DNA of 13,448 nt. Source: Chloroflexota bacterium. GTDB taxonomy: Bacteria; Chloroflexota; Anaerolineae; Promineifilales; Promineifilaceae. Under the pieces are notes generated by a model. That model was not told the origin of the DNA and did no database searches. It saw only the letters and a program-made list of their open reading frames with translations. This document shows, one piece after another, positions 1-6,802 of this stretch. The stretch lies in assembly GCA_020353135.1 (NCBI GenBank), contig CP070688.1, positions 118,790 to 132,237 on the forward strand. Direction: 5' to 3'. Within the stretch, counting starts at the first letter, position 1; every line of letters begins with the position of its first letter. The position numbers were made by a program, and so were the translations under genes.

Positions 1-449
1 GGCTGGTGGAGCAGGGCCTGGCCGATCCCGATCGGGTTGGCGTCTATGGCTGGAGCTACGGCGGATATATGGCGGCCATGTGCCTGGCCCGGGCGCCGGA
101 GACGTTCAAAGTGGCCGTGGCCGGCGCGCCAGTGTCCCATTATGATGGTTATGATACGCATTATACTGAGCGATACATGGGTCAACCGGCCGACAATCCC
201 GAGGGATATGAATCAGGCAGTGTCATGCATCATGTGGACAAGATGACGGGCAAGTTGCTGCTCGTTCACGGCCTCATCGATGAGAACGTGCACTTCCGCC
301 ACACGGCCCGGCTGATCAATGCCTTGATCGCCGCCCGAAAGCCTTACGATTTATTACTCTTCCCTGACGAGCGCCACTCGCCTCGTAGCCAGCAAGATCG
401 AGTTTACATGGAAGAGCGGGTGCGTGACTATTTCCTGGAGAATTTGTAG
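1..449 (+). CDS. S9 family (prolyl oligopeptidase / DPP-IV-like) serine peptidase, 3' end only
   Basis: This is the C-terminal catalytic end of an alpha/beta-hydrolase peptidase of family S9. The reading frame is open to the left edge (first whole codon at base 3), so the start and the N-terminal beta-propeller expected in this family lie outside the window. The whole triad is visible: the nucleophile elbow GWSYGGYM with Ser at bases 54-56, the Asp in [10 protein letters not shown] at 279-281, and the His in DERHS at 375-377. Ser-to-Asp (75 residues) and Asp-to-His (32 residues) spacings match the DPP-IV pattern, and 'DENVHF' is typical of the S9B/S9C branch. It would cleave peptides after or near proline, or act as an acylaminoacyl-peptidase; the subfamily cannot be fixed from this fragment. 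It ends at TAG, 5 bases from the stop of the convergent M1 gene, leaving no room for its own terminator before that gene. Confidence 0.93.
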   Translation, partial: LVEQGLADPDRVGVYGWSYGGYMAAMCLARAPETFKVAVAGAPVSHYDGYDTHYTERYMGQPADNPEGYESGSVMHHVDKMTGKLLLVHGLIDENVHFRHTARLINALIAARKPYDLLLFPDERHSPRSQQDRVYMEERVRDYFLENL

Positions 450-454
450 GCTTC

Positions 455-3037
455 TTACTCGGATTTGGCGTCTAGCTGGGCCTGGAGTCGCTGCAGTTGC
501 TCATCCAGCTTGCGCACCTTGTCGTTCAGATCCTCGACTTGCTTCTTGAGCGCCGAGCCGTCGCTCTTCTCGTGATTCTTTAGAGAACTCACGTACTTTT
601 CGAAGTGAACCTGATTCTGCCTGGACTGGCCCCGGCCGTAGGCTTCCAATGCCGGGATAGCCTCGACGGCTGACATCTGAACCAGTCCAAAGGCAGCCGC
701 ATACTGGACTCGTAATTCTGGATCGCGCAACAAGTCCTGCAACGTCTCAACGACACGCTCGCGTTCGGCCTTCTCCAGTCCCTTACCGATGTCGGCCAGG
801 CCGCCTATGACCGCCGGCCGGACCCGGCTCGACAGATCGCCGTAATCAAGCCGGTCAAGCAGAAGGGCAGTGGCCTCTTTCCGCCGGGTGGCGCCCAAGG
901 CGCGGAATGCGCTGGCCTGGACGATATCGTGATACCCGCTCTCTTGCGTACCAGCGATAAGGACGTTCCAATCGGCTTGCGCACGCTGAGCGCCCATGAC
1001 CTTGAAGCCGGCCCCGCGGGCGTAAGGCCGCAGGCCATCGGCCAGCCGGCCGGCAATAGCCTCGCGAATGCCATCGTGGCGATGTTTGGCTGCCGCCCCA
1101 AAGACGTAGGGCAACACGGGCGGATGCTCTTCTCCGGCGACGATCTGGGCCAAACCGGTCAGGGCCGTTTCAGACCCAGCTTTGGACAAGGCTTTGGCGA
1201 ACTCGATACGCGCGCCCCAGAACGGTTCGTCGGCATAGGCGTCGATCACAGCCTGAACATTGGCCCGCTTGCCGCTCTTGGCCAATTCGTGGGCGGCCTG
1301 GATGCGGCCGATGACATCCTTCGCCTCACGCAATTGTGTTCGCAACATCGGGTCACCCGGATTGAACGATAACTTGTGCAAGATCTTGTTGCCGGGATCG
1401 AAACGCACTTGTTTGGGCGCACTGGGCATTGGCAATACGAAGATATGCTTGGCCTCGGTCAACTTGACCGGCATCTGCTCCGCCTGGCCGTCCATCGTCC
1501 AGCCCAAGCCAGTGGCCAACTCAAAGGCCGGGATACGATTTTCGACGTCGACTTGCTTCTGTTCAATTTCAAAGACGCCTTGTCTCTGCTTCTCATCGTA
1601 TTTGAAAGATACCTCGATATCGGGGTAGCCCTGGGAACGGAACCACTGGTCGAAGAACTTGCCCAGGGAGCGACCGGAATGCTCTTCCATCACATGGCGA
1701 AAATCATCGGTCTCTACCACCTGGCCGCTGTAACGCTTGAGGTAATCGCGCACGGCAGCCCAAAAGACCTGGTCTCCCAATTCACGGCGCAAAGTATGAA
1801 GCCGGCAGGCGCCGCCTGGATACAGGTGGTCGTCGTACATTTGCCACGAGGATTTGAAGCGCCGTGTGACGACTGGTCGCTTGTATTTCTCGTCGGCTTC
1901 GTTGAAGTACTCTTGGCCGTGTTTGTAGAAGATGTAATCGCCTTCATCCTGGCCCAGTGTGTCTTCGGCCCAACACTGCTCCATGTAGGTGGCCCAAGAC
2001 TCCTTGAGCCAAGCATGAGCGAAGTCGCGGATGACTACCGCGTCGCCGAAGTAACTGTGGGCCATTTCATGTAAATTGATCAGGTCGATAATCCAGCTTT
2101 CCTCTTCGGCTGTAGACTCGCTCAGAACGGCCCAGTCGCCCCAACTGACCAGGGATATGTTCTCCATGGCGCCCCACATCAAGGGTAAGGAGAATTGATA
2201 ATACTTGGGATATGGAAAGGGCATATCCAGCTTCTCGGTCATCCAGGCCATCATCGGCCGAGTGCGTCCAAAGGATCGCAATAAAGCCTCTTCATCATGT
2301 TCGCGGTTGCTAAAATAGGCCAATTCGATTCGCTTCTCACCATCGTCGAAATGGCCGTCGTCGGCGCGGACAAAATTGCCAATGGCGAAACAGGTCAAAT
2401 AACTGGGGCATAGTTGTTCCAGGCGCCAATGAGCGGTCTTGGTGCCGTCGTGGTGGGGCGTCTCTTCGATCAGCAAGCCGTTGGCCAGGATAGTGAAACG
2501 GGCCTCGGCTCGTAGATGAAAATCGACCGTGGTGCGAACGTTAGGCAAGTCGATGCAGGGCAGCCAGTGGCGAGCCCGTTCAGTCTCGTGGTCGCTGGCC
2601 ACGTACCAGGCTCGTTCGGGGTAGGCGTCGTCGGGTTGGGAGAAGTAGAGGCCGTCGACCGGTTTGACAACGCGGTAGGTGACGGCGACTTGGCGCTGTT
2701 CGCCGGCCGAGAAGGGATCGCCCCAGTGGATCTTGAGCTTGCGGCCGTCGTAGGTCCAGGTTAGCTCGTGGCCGTCTCGGCCGTCCACGGCAACGTCCAG
2801 GAAATCGACGGCGTCCAGCTCGAGGTCGTTGGTGCCATCGCTGCGGGCGACGACGGTGGTGGTTACCGTGCCGGCGACCGACTCTTTGACCAGGTCGACG
2901 CGCAGGTCGATGTCGAGGTGCAAGGGTTCCAACTCCAGATCGGGTGGATACTGTTCCGGTACTGCGCGGTCCTCAAACACGGAAGCGCGCAGTTGGTTCC
3001 AACGGCGATGGTGTTTCAGGCGGTCAAATTGGGGCAT
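455..3037 (-). CDS. M1 family zinc aminopeptidase with C-terminal coiled coil
   Basis: A gluzincin aminopeptidase that would remove N-terminal residues from peptides. It is probably cytoplasmic, since there is no signal peptide or membrane segment. Numbering from the ATG at 3037 (860 residues): the substrate-binding GAMEN motif is at 289-293, the zinc site HEMAH at 323-327 with the third ligand Glu 346 exactly 19 residues after the second His, and the presumed transition-state Tyr 406 lies in HLYPGGA. The beta-sandwich N domain occupies about 30-215. The region from about 555 to 810 is alpha-helical and HEAT-like. Residues 830-855 form a strict leucine/valine heptad coiled coil, which is unusual for the family. 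The ATG at 3037 is preferred over the ATG at 3043 and the TTG at 3064 because AGAGGA sits at a proper distance from it. The gene is separated from the upstream glycosyltransferase by a promoter-bearing gap, so it is probably transcribed on its own. Confidence 0.95.
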   Translation of the reverse strand: MPQFDRLKHHRRWNQLRASVFEDRAVPEQYPPDLELEPLHLDIDLRVDLVKESVAGTVTTTVVARSDGTNDLELDAVDFLDVAVDGRDGHELTWTYDGRKLKIHWGDPFSAGEQRQVAVTYRVVKPVDGLYFSQPDDAYPERAWYVASDHETERARHWLPCIDLPNVRTTVDFHLRAEARFTILANGLLIEETPHHDGTKTAHWRLEQLCPSYLTCFAIGNFVRADDGHFDDGEKRIELAYFSNREHDEEALLRSFGRTRPMMAWMTEKLDMPFPYPKYYQFSLPLMWGAMENISLVSWGDWAVLSESTAEEESWIIDLINLHEMAHSYFGDAVVIRDFAHAWLKESWATYMEQCWAEDTLGQDEGDYIFYKHGQEYFNEADEKYKRPVVTRRFKSSWQMYDDHLYPGGACRLHTLRRELGDQVFWAAVRDYLKRYSGQVVETDDFRHVMEEHSGRSLGKFFDQWFRSQGYPDIEVSFKYDEKQRQGVFEIEQKQVDVENRIPAFELATGLGWTMDGQAEQMPVKLTEAKHIFVLPMPSAPKQVRFDPGNKILHKLSFNPGDPMLRTQLREAKDVIGRIQAAHELAKSGKRANVQAVIDAYADEPFWGARIEFAKALSKAGSETALTGLAQIVAGEEHPPVLPYVFGAAAKHRHDGIREAIAGRLADGLRPYARGAGFKVMGAQRAQADWNVLIAGTQESGYHDIVQASAFRALGATRRKEATALLLDRLDYGDLSSRVRPAVIGGLADIGKGLEKAERERVVETLQDLLRDPELRVQYAAAFGLVQMSAVEAIPALEAYGRGQSRQNQVHFEKYVSSLKNHEKSDGSALKKQVEDLNDKVRKLDEQLQRLQAQLDAKSE

Positions 3038-3045
3038 GGTCATCT

Positions 3046-3051
3046 TCCTCT
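3046..3051 (-). promoter_or_regulatory. Ribosome binding site that decides the M1 start
   Basis: On the minus strand AGAGGA ends 8 bases before the ATG at 3037 but only 2 bases before the ATG at 3043. This favours the 3037 start (protein beginning MPQFDRL) over the upstream ATG and TTG codons. It is the clearest Shine-Dalgarno sequence in the window. Confidence 0.55.
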
Positions 3052-3071
3052 GAAAAACAAGCAATAAGGCG

Positions 3072-3081
3072 CGAATATTCG
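3072..3081. promoter_or_regulatory. 10-bp perfect palindrome in the leader of the M1 gene
   Basis: CGAATATTCG is self-complementary and lies 35 bases upstream of the M1 start codon, in the presumed 5' leader. It could be part of an operator together with the longer palindrome at 3104-3117 (centres 34 bases apart, roughly three helical turns). No regulator gene is in the window, so a role is only inferred; a 10-bp palindrome can arise by chance. Confidence 0.25.
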
Positions 3082-3103
3082 TTTTCTACCGATCGAGACT
3101 AAC

Positions 3104-3117
3104 GTAAGTCGACTTAC
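3104..3117. promoter_or_regulatory. 14-bp perfect palindrome, candidate operator upstream of the M1 gene
   Basis: GTAAGTCGACTTAC is a perfect palindrome without spacer, lying between the candidate promoter at 3169-3197 and the M1 start at 3037. Such a site suits a dimeric repressor binding just downstream of a promoter. With no loop it is a poor RNA hairpin, and no T-run follows on either strand, so a terminator is unlikely. The binding protein cannot be named. Confidence 0.4.
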
Positions 3118-3168
3118 ACAGCTGAATCGTCTTGTTCGCGCTAGCGCCTGGTCACGGCAAAGATGGGA

Positions 3169-3197
3169 AGGATACACCCGAAATGGGCTAAACTCAA
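3169..3197 (-). promoter_or_regulatory. Candidate sigma-70 promoter for the M1 aminopeptidase
   Basis: On the minus strand TTGAGT (3197-3192) is followed after exactly 17 bases by TATCCT (3174-3169); each hexamer matches the consensus at four of six positions. Transcription would begin near 3162, giving a leader of about 125 bases that contains both palindromes. It lies in the gap after the PA14 glycosyltransferase stop, where a promoter for the next gene would be expected. Confidence 0.35.
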
Positions 3198-3259
3198 GGT
3201 GAAGTACGCCGAATCTGGCGAGCGGCGAATTGTAGCAGCGGCGGCCCGAGCGGTTTATT

Positions 3260-5884
3260 CTATTCGGATGAAGGACCGGGAAATAGCACTTCGGCTGGAA
3301 CGATTTGTCGCTCCTGATCCGGCGGCGTCCAGTAGAGGTGGAGGCGCGAGCCGCCGATATCGTCCAGAAATTGCAGGCGTAGGTCATGCCGGCCGGGGCC
3401 GAGGTTGATGTTTCCTTCCAGGTAGTCGGTAGGTTCGGAAGCATCCACGACGAGTTGGCCGTCGATGAATAGTTGGGCCTGGCCGTTGACCTCGAGGCCG
3501 AAAGCATACGGCCCACCCTGGGGGACTTCAATCTGACCTGTCCAGACCGCACCATAAGGGCGCTCCATGGGGATCAGGTGGAAATAAGCATCGATATAGG
3601 GGTCGATACGTTGCAAGGTCGGCGCCGTCTCCCAGTCTCCGCCAGGGTAGAATGTGCCCAGAAGGCCCTGGCTAGCCACCAGCGGGGCATGGTAGAGCGC
3701 CCAGGCCGGAATCGTCTGCGACTCGCCGCCTTCAGGCCGGACCCAGGCCAGACGCAGCACTCCCGGGCTGCTCTGTGCTAGCAAGCGCAGCGTATGGTTG
3801 CCCTTGGCCAGCGTCAGGTTCAGCCTGTGTTCGCCGCTTTCCTCGCTCTCGAGCACGGTCTCGCCGTCCAGCCACAAGGTGACGGCACCTGGAGACTGCA
3901 CCATGAGTTGGTAGTCGCCGTACTCCGGGATGTAGAGTACGCCCTGCCATTCGGCGACGAACGGTTCGTCCAGGGGCGCCTCGACCGGCCAACGGGCATT
4001 GACCGTGCTCTCGACGCGGTTGATTTCGGGCTCCCCATCCGGCTCGCTGCCGGGCCAATAGCTCGCATTAAGTCCTTGCACCCGGCGGATATCCTCCGGT
4101 GGCACAACGACCGTATACTGCATGGGTACGCCGCCCGGGTTGGAGGCGATGGTCAACTGGGCATTTGGATAGAAGCGATCGATCTCCTCGGCAATCCAGG
4201 CTTGCTGCAGATCGACCAGTACGGCTACCGGCCGGTCGCCGGGCTCGCGTAAGGGCACGATGTCTGGTGGGACGATCACGTAGGATTCCTGGCCTGGGGC
4301 CAGGAAGTCGATTACTGGGTGTCCTCCCACAAACATCGACAGGTAGAGCGTCGTGTCATCAGCGCCTAACTCGACCATCTTGTGGGCGGTGAGGGTCTCG
4401 ATGGCGCTATGGTCTTGCCACACCGCATTATTATTGGCCTGGCGGACGAAGTAGGTATTGGTATTGGTATAGACGATGACCGCGCCGGCTAGCAGCAGTA
4501 CGGCCAAACCTAAGGGTCTGGCCCAGAAAGGCGATACCGAACGATCCAGGACACGCCAGTAGGCTTCAGCGGCCAAAGCGGCGAAGAAGAAGACGGCCGG
4601 CATGGCTCCCACAGCCCGCTGAGACTGAGGCTGTTCGAAGTCAACGGTCAATATGGCGGCGGCCAGGCCGACCACGAATCCGAAGAGGAAAAGCATCTCG
4701 GCCGGTTGGCGAAAACGAGTCAAAGCCAGAGCGAAGCCCAAGACGAAGAGAGCGCCGGTTACGGGATCGAGCATGGGCTCGCCGGGCAGGTTGTGCCGGC
4801 CGTTGCGGTCACCCTGGTAGTTAAACATCAGCGCGTTCTTGACAGTGTTTGAGGCAAGGGCCCGGGCCAGGCTTGGTTCGTCGCGTTTCTCGAAGATGGA
4901 CACTTGACTGGTCCGGTTCCAGAACTCGTCGGGCTGGCGAAGGGCGACCTGGATCAAGGGCCCTGCGGCCAGAACGGCGCCGACGACAAAAGCGGCCAGG
5001 TTAACCCCCCAGACGACGCGCCACGGCCGTTGACCGGTATGGAGGCGCAACTGTCCGGCTGTCCAATAGGCCAGGAAGGCCAGAATGACCAGCGGGAAAA
5101 GGCGCAGGGAGGTATGAAAACCCAGGCCAATGCCGGCGGCCAGTCCGGCCCAGGCAAAATAACGAGGGGAGTTCTTTCGCCGGCCGCGAAACAGAAGTAG
5201 GAGAACAAGAAGGATGGTAAAAGGGCCGGTACTGGTGTACACGCCCAGGCGGTCGAAGATTAAGGGCCAGCGAGCCACGGCGAAGAAGAAGGCCAGCAGC
5301 AGGCCGAAACGATTGCCGTAGATCTCGCGACCGAGGAAAAAGGCCACCGGGACTGAGGCTAGCCCAAACATGACCGTCACGACGCGAATGGCCAGGGTGC
5401 TCGCCCCGAGTAATCTAAATGACCCGGCGATCAGGGCTGGAAAAGGGAAAGCCACGGTCAGGCCGTTGAAATATACGGGCCGGTAGTTCGGGTCCAGCAG
5501 GATCTGTTGGGCGCGGATGCCGACCTCGGCTTCATCATACCAGGTGCCAAAAGGAAGTTCGGCCAGGCGATAAAAACGCATGAAGATAGCCAGGCCCAAA
5601 ATGACGAGGCCGAATAATACAACTCGCCAGGTCAACGGCTCGGCCGGCGAAGTCTGCTCCGGTCCGCGAAATAGTAACGGAATGGATACGGCGAATAGCA
5701 CGACGCCGGTCGCCTGAAAAGTCCAGGCAGCCCCGCCCTGACTGGTCTGGGGGAACAAAAGCAACGAGGCCAGGCTAGCAGCCAGGGCCAGCAGCAACAG
5801 GATCAGGCCGGCATAAAGGCGGCGTCCTTCAGCCATTCCTAGTAGGGTATTGGCTTCCCCGGCCAGTGGGGAGTCGGCGCTCAT
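3260..5884 (-). CDS. Family 39 (GT-C) glycosyltransferase with two C-terminal PA14-like domains
   Basis: An 874-residue membrane enzyme expected to move a sugar from a polyprenyl-phosphate donor to an acceptor on the outer face of the membrane. The N-terminal half (about 23-475) holds a dozen or so hydrophobic helices. The first long outer loop carries WYDEAE with Asp117-Glu118, the acidic pair placed like the catalytic Asp of GT39/ArnT-type enzymes. After the last helix (456-473) comes an outer region of 400 residues. It includes two PA14-like beta domains, about 602-730 (GLNASYW, then LWLDGE) and 738-868 (GLLGTFY, then LFIDGQ). PA14 domains commonly bind carbohydrate, so they may hold glycan acceptor or product. 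The ATG overlaps the TGA of the upstream propeller gene (ATGA), implying translational coupling. The stop is TAG at 3260-3262, with no convincing hairpin terminator after it. Membrane-enzyme class is sure; sugar and acceptor are unknown. Confidence 0.9.
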   Translation of the reverse strand: MSADSPLAGEANTLLGMAEGRRLYAGLILLLLALAASLASLLLFPQTSQGGAAWTFQATGVVLFAVSIPLLFRGPEQTSPAEPLTWRVVLFGLVILGLAIFMRFYRLAELPFGTWYDEAEVGIRAQQILLDPNYRPVYFNGLTVAFPFPALIAGSFRLLGASTLAIRVVTVMFGLASVPVAFFLGREIYGNRFGLLLAFFFAVARWPLIFDRLGVYTSTGPFTILLVLLLLFRGRRKNSPRYFAWAGLAAGIGLGFHTSLRLFPLVILAFLAYWTAGQLRLHTGQRPWRVVWGVNLAAFVVGAVLAAGPLIQVALRQPDEFWNRTSQVSIFEKRDEPSLARALASNTVKNALMFNYQGDRNGRHNLPGEPMLDPVTGALFVLGFALALTRFRQPAEMLFLFGFVVGLAAAILTVDFEQPQSQRAVGAMPAVFFFAALAAEAYWRVLDRSVSPFWARPLGLAVLLLAGAVIVYTNTNTYFVRQANNNAVWQDHSAIETLTAHKMVELGADDTTLYLSMFVGGHPVIDFLAPGQESYVIVPPDIVPLREPGDRPVAVLVDLQQAWIAEEIDRFYPNAQLTIASNPGGVPMQYTVVVPPEDIRRVQGLNASYWPGSEPDGEPEINRVESTVNARWPVEAPLDEPFVAEWQGVLYIPEYGDYQLMVQSPGAVTLWLDGETVLESEESGEHRLNLTLAKGNHTLRLLAQSSPGVLRLAWVRPEGGESQTIPAWALYHAPLVASQGLLGTFYPGGDWETAPTLQRIDPYIDAYFHLIPMERPYGAVWTGQIEVPQGGPYAFGLEVNGQAQLFIDGQLVVDASEPTDYLEGNINLGPGRHDLRLQFLDDIGGSRLHLYWTPPDQERQIVPAEVLFPGPSSE

Positions 5885-6684
5885 TCTTCTTCGGACTCCC
5901 CGCCAAAGTCGCCAGCGGCCAGGTCTTCGCGCGACATAGCGATCACCTGCAAGCGGCCGCTGGCCGCGTCGAGGATGTAAAGGGTCTGACCGTCGGGCGA
6001 TACGTCGAGATCGAGGACCTCCACTCCGGCAAAACCGGACAGGCGGTAGGTGGCCACCAGGTTGCCCTGCTCGTCGAAGCGCTGTATCTGCTCCAGACCG
6101 GTATCGAGCACGAGGACGTCGCCCTGCGGGGTTACCTTGACGGCTTTGGGCGAGGAGGCGGGAGAATCGGAGGCGGACCAGGTCGAAATCTGGGCCGACG
6201 CCAGCACCGCTCCGACCGGCGGCGTGTCTTCAATCGCCTCCGGCTCCAGCGCCGTTGAGCCGGCCTGCTTCGCGGCGATCCCGTCATCCGCCATTTCGGC
6301 GCCGCTGGGCTCGAGCGCCTGAAGCCTGGCCGGCGGAATGTCGCCGGCGAAAATCTCGGCCAGCGTCACCTGGCGCCAATTCTGGCGTAGGAAACTCAGC
6401 CTGCTCGCGCTGTCAATCGTCTCGGCCGGTTCGTCAACGGAAATCTCATCGAGAGGCGCGCTTTCTTGAGCCGCGCCTTCCAGGGGCGAGGCGTCAAATA
6501 TGGAATGAACGCTGGTCACGAAAAGCCAGGCAGCGGCGAGATAGCCGGCCAACCCCAAGAGCGACAGACCGTCCTGAACGGCAAACTGCGAAGCCACGGC
6601 CAGGGCGATGGCCAGTATCGCCGGTAGTAGCTCCGATTGGCGTATCGCCGACTGTGGCGACTTCTCTCCGGGTTCGTTAGCCAT
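5881..6684 (-). CDS. Small membrane protein with short NHL-like beta-propeller segment
   Basis: I do not recognise a named family for the whole protein (267 residues from the ATG at 6684; a TTG two codons upstream is an alternative, and neither has a good ribosome site). Visible parts are two hydrophobic helices near the N-terminus (about 19-38 and 42-60) and an acidic, Ala/Pro-rich linker to about 175. Then come about two propeller-type blades (180-249), with phrases such as GDVLVLDTG...IQRFDEQG and LDVSPDGQTLYILD, and an acidic tail ending ESEEE. Two blades are too few for a closed propeller, which normally needs six or so, so the gene may be truncated or the protein may assemble with a partner. 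Its TGA overlaps the start of the PA14 glycosyltransferase by 4 bases. The two are therefore probably made together, and it may be a membrane accessory of that enzyme. The gene is well supported; the function is unknown. Confidence 0.8.
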   Translation of the reverse strand: MANEPGEKSPQSAIRQSELLPAILAIALAVASQFAVQDGLSLLGLAGYLAAAWLFVTSVHSIFDASPLEGAAQESAPLDEISVDEPAETIDSASRLSFLRQNWRQVTLAEIFAGDIPPARLQALEPSGAEMADDGIAAKQAGSTALEPEAIEDTPPVGAVLASAQISTWSASDSPASSPKAVKVTPQGDVLVLDTGLEQIQRFDEQGNLVATYRLSGFAGVEVLDLDVSPDGQTLYILDAASGRLQVIAMSREDLAAGDFGGESEEE

Positions 6685-6711
6685 GATCAATGAGTAATCG
6701 GACAGGATGAA

Positions 6712-6731
6712 GTAGATCTACAGGATATCCT
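6712..6731. promoter_or_regulatory. Two abutting 10-bp palindromes upstream of the propeller gene
   Basis: GTAGATCTAC (6712-6721) is directly followed by AGGATATCCT (6722-6731), both perfect palindromes, 28-47 bases upstream of the ATG at 6684. ACAGGAT is also directly repeated at 6702-6708 and 6720-6726. The stretch lies in the AT-richer part of the gap 6685-6802, where a promoter or operator for the propeller/PA14 gene pair would be expected. No convincing -35/-10 pair was found, so the regulatory reading is inference. Confidence 0.3.
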
Positions 6732-6802
6732 ATTTGCATGAAAGGTCTATGCTGTCTGTACTGGCCGTCGCGGCTACGTATACAAATCCGCTCGCTTTGC
6801 TT

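Noticed and set aside
1376..2074. Long plus-strand frame of 232 codons opposite the M1 gene
   Set aside because: It is antisense to the zinc-binding core of the M1 enzyme, which has unmistakable motifs, and its product resembles no family; a shadow of codon bias in GC-rich DNA.
3200..3259. Possible terminator after the PA14 glycosyltransferase
   Set aside because: Only a 5-bp CGCCG/CGGCG stem with an 11-base loop is seen on the minus strand and no T-run follows.
3040..3555. Minus-strand frame of 171 codons spanning the gap before the M1 gene
   Set aside because: More than half overlaps the PA14 glycosyltransferase in another frame; the Arg/Ser/Cys-rich product has no domain and no good start signal.
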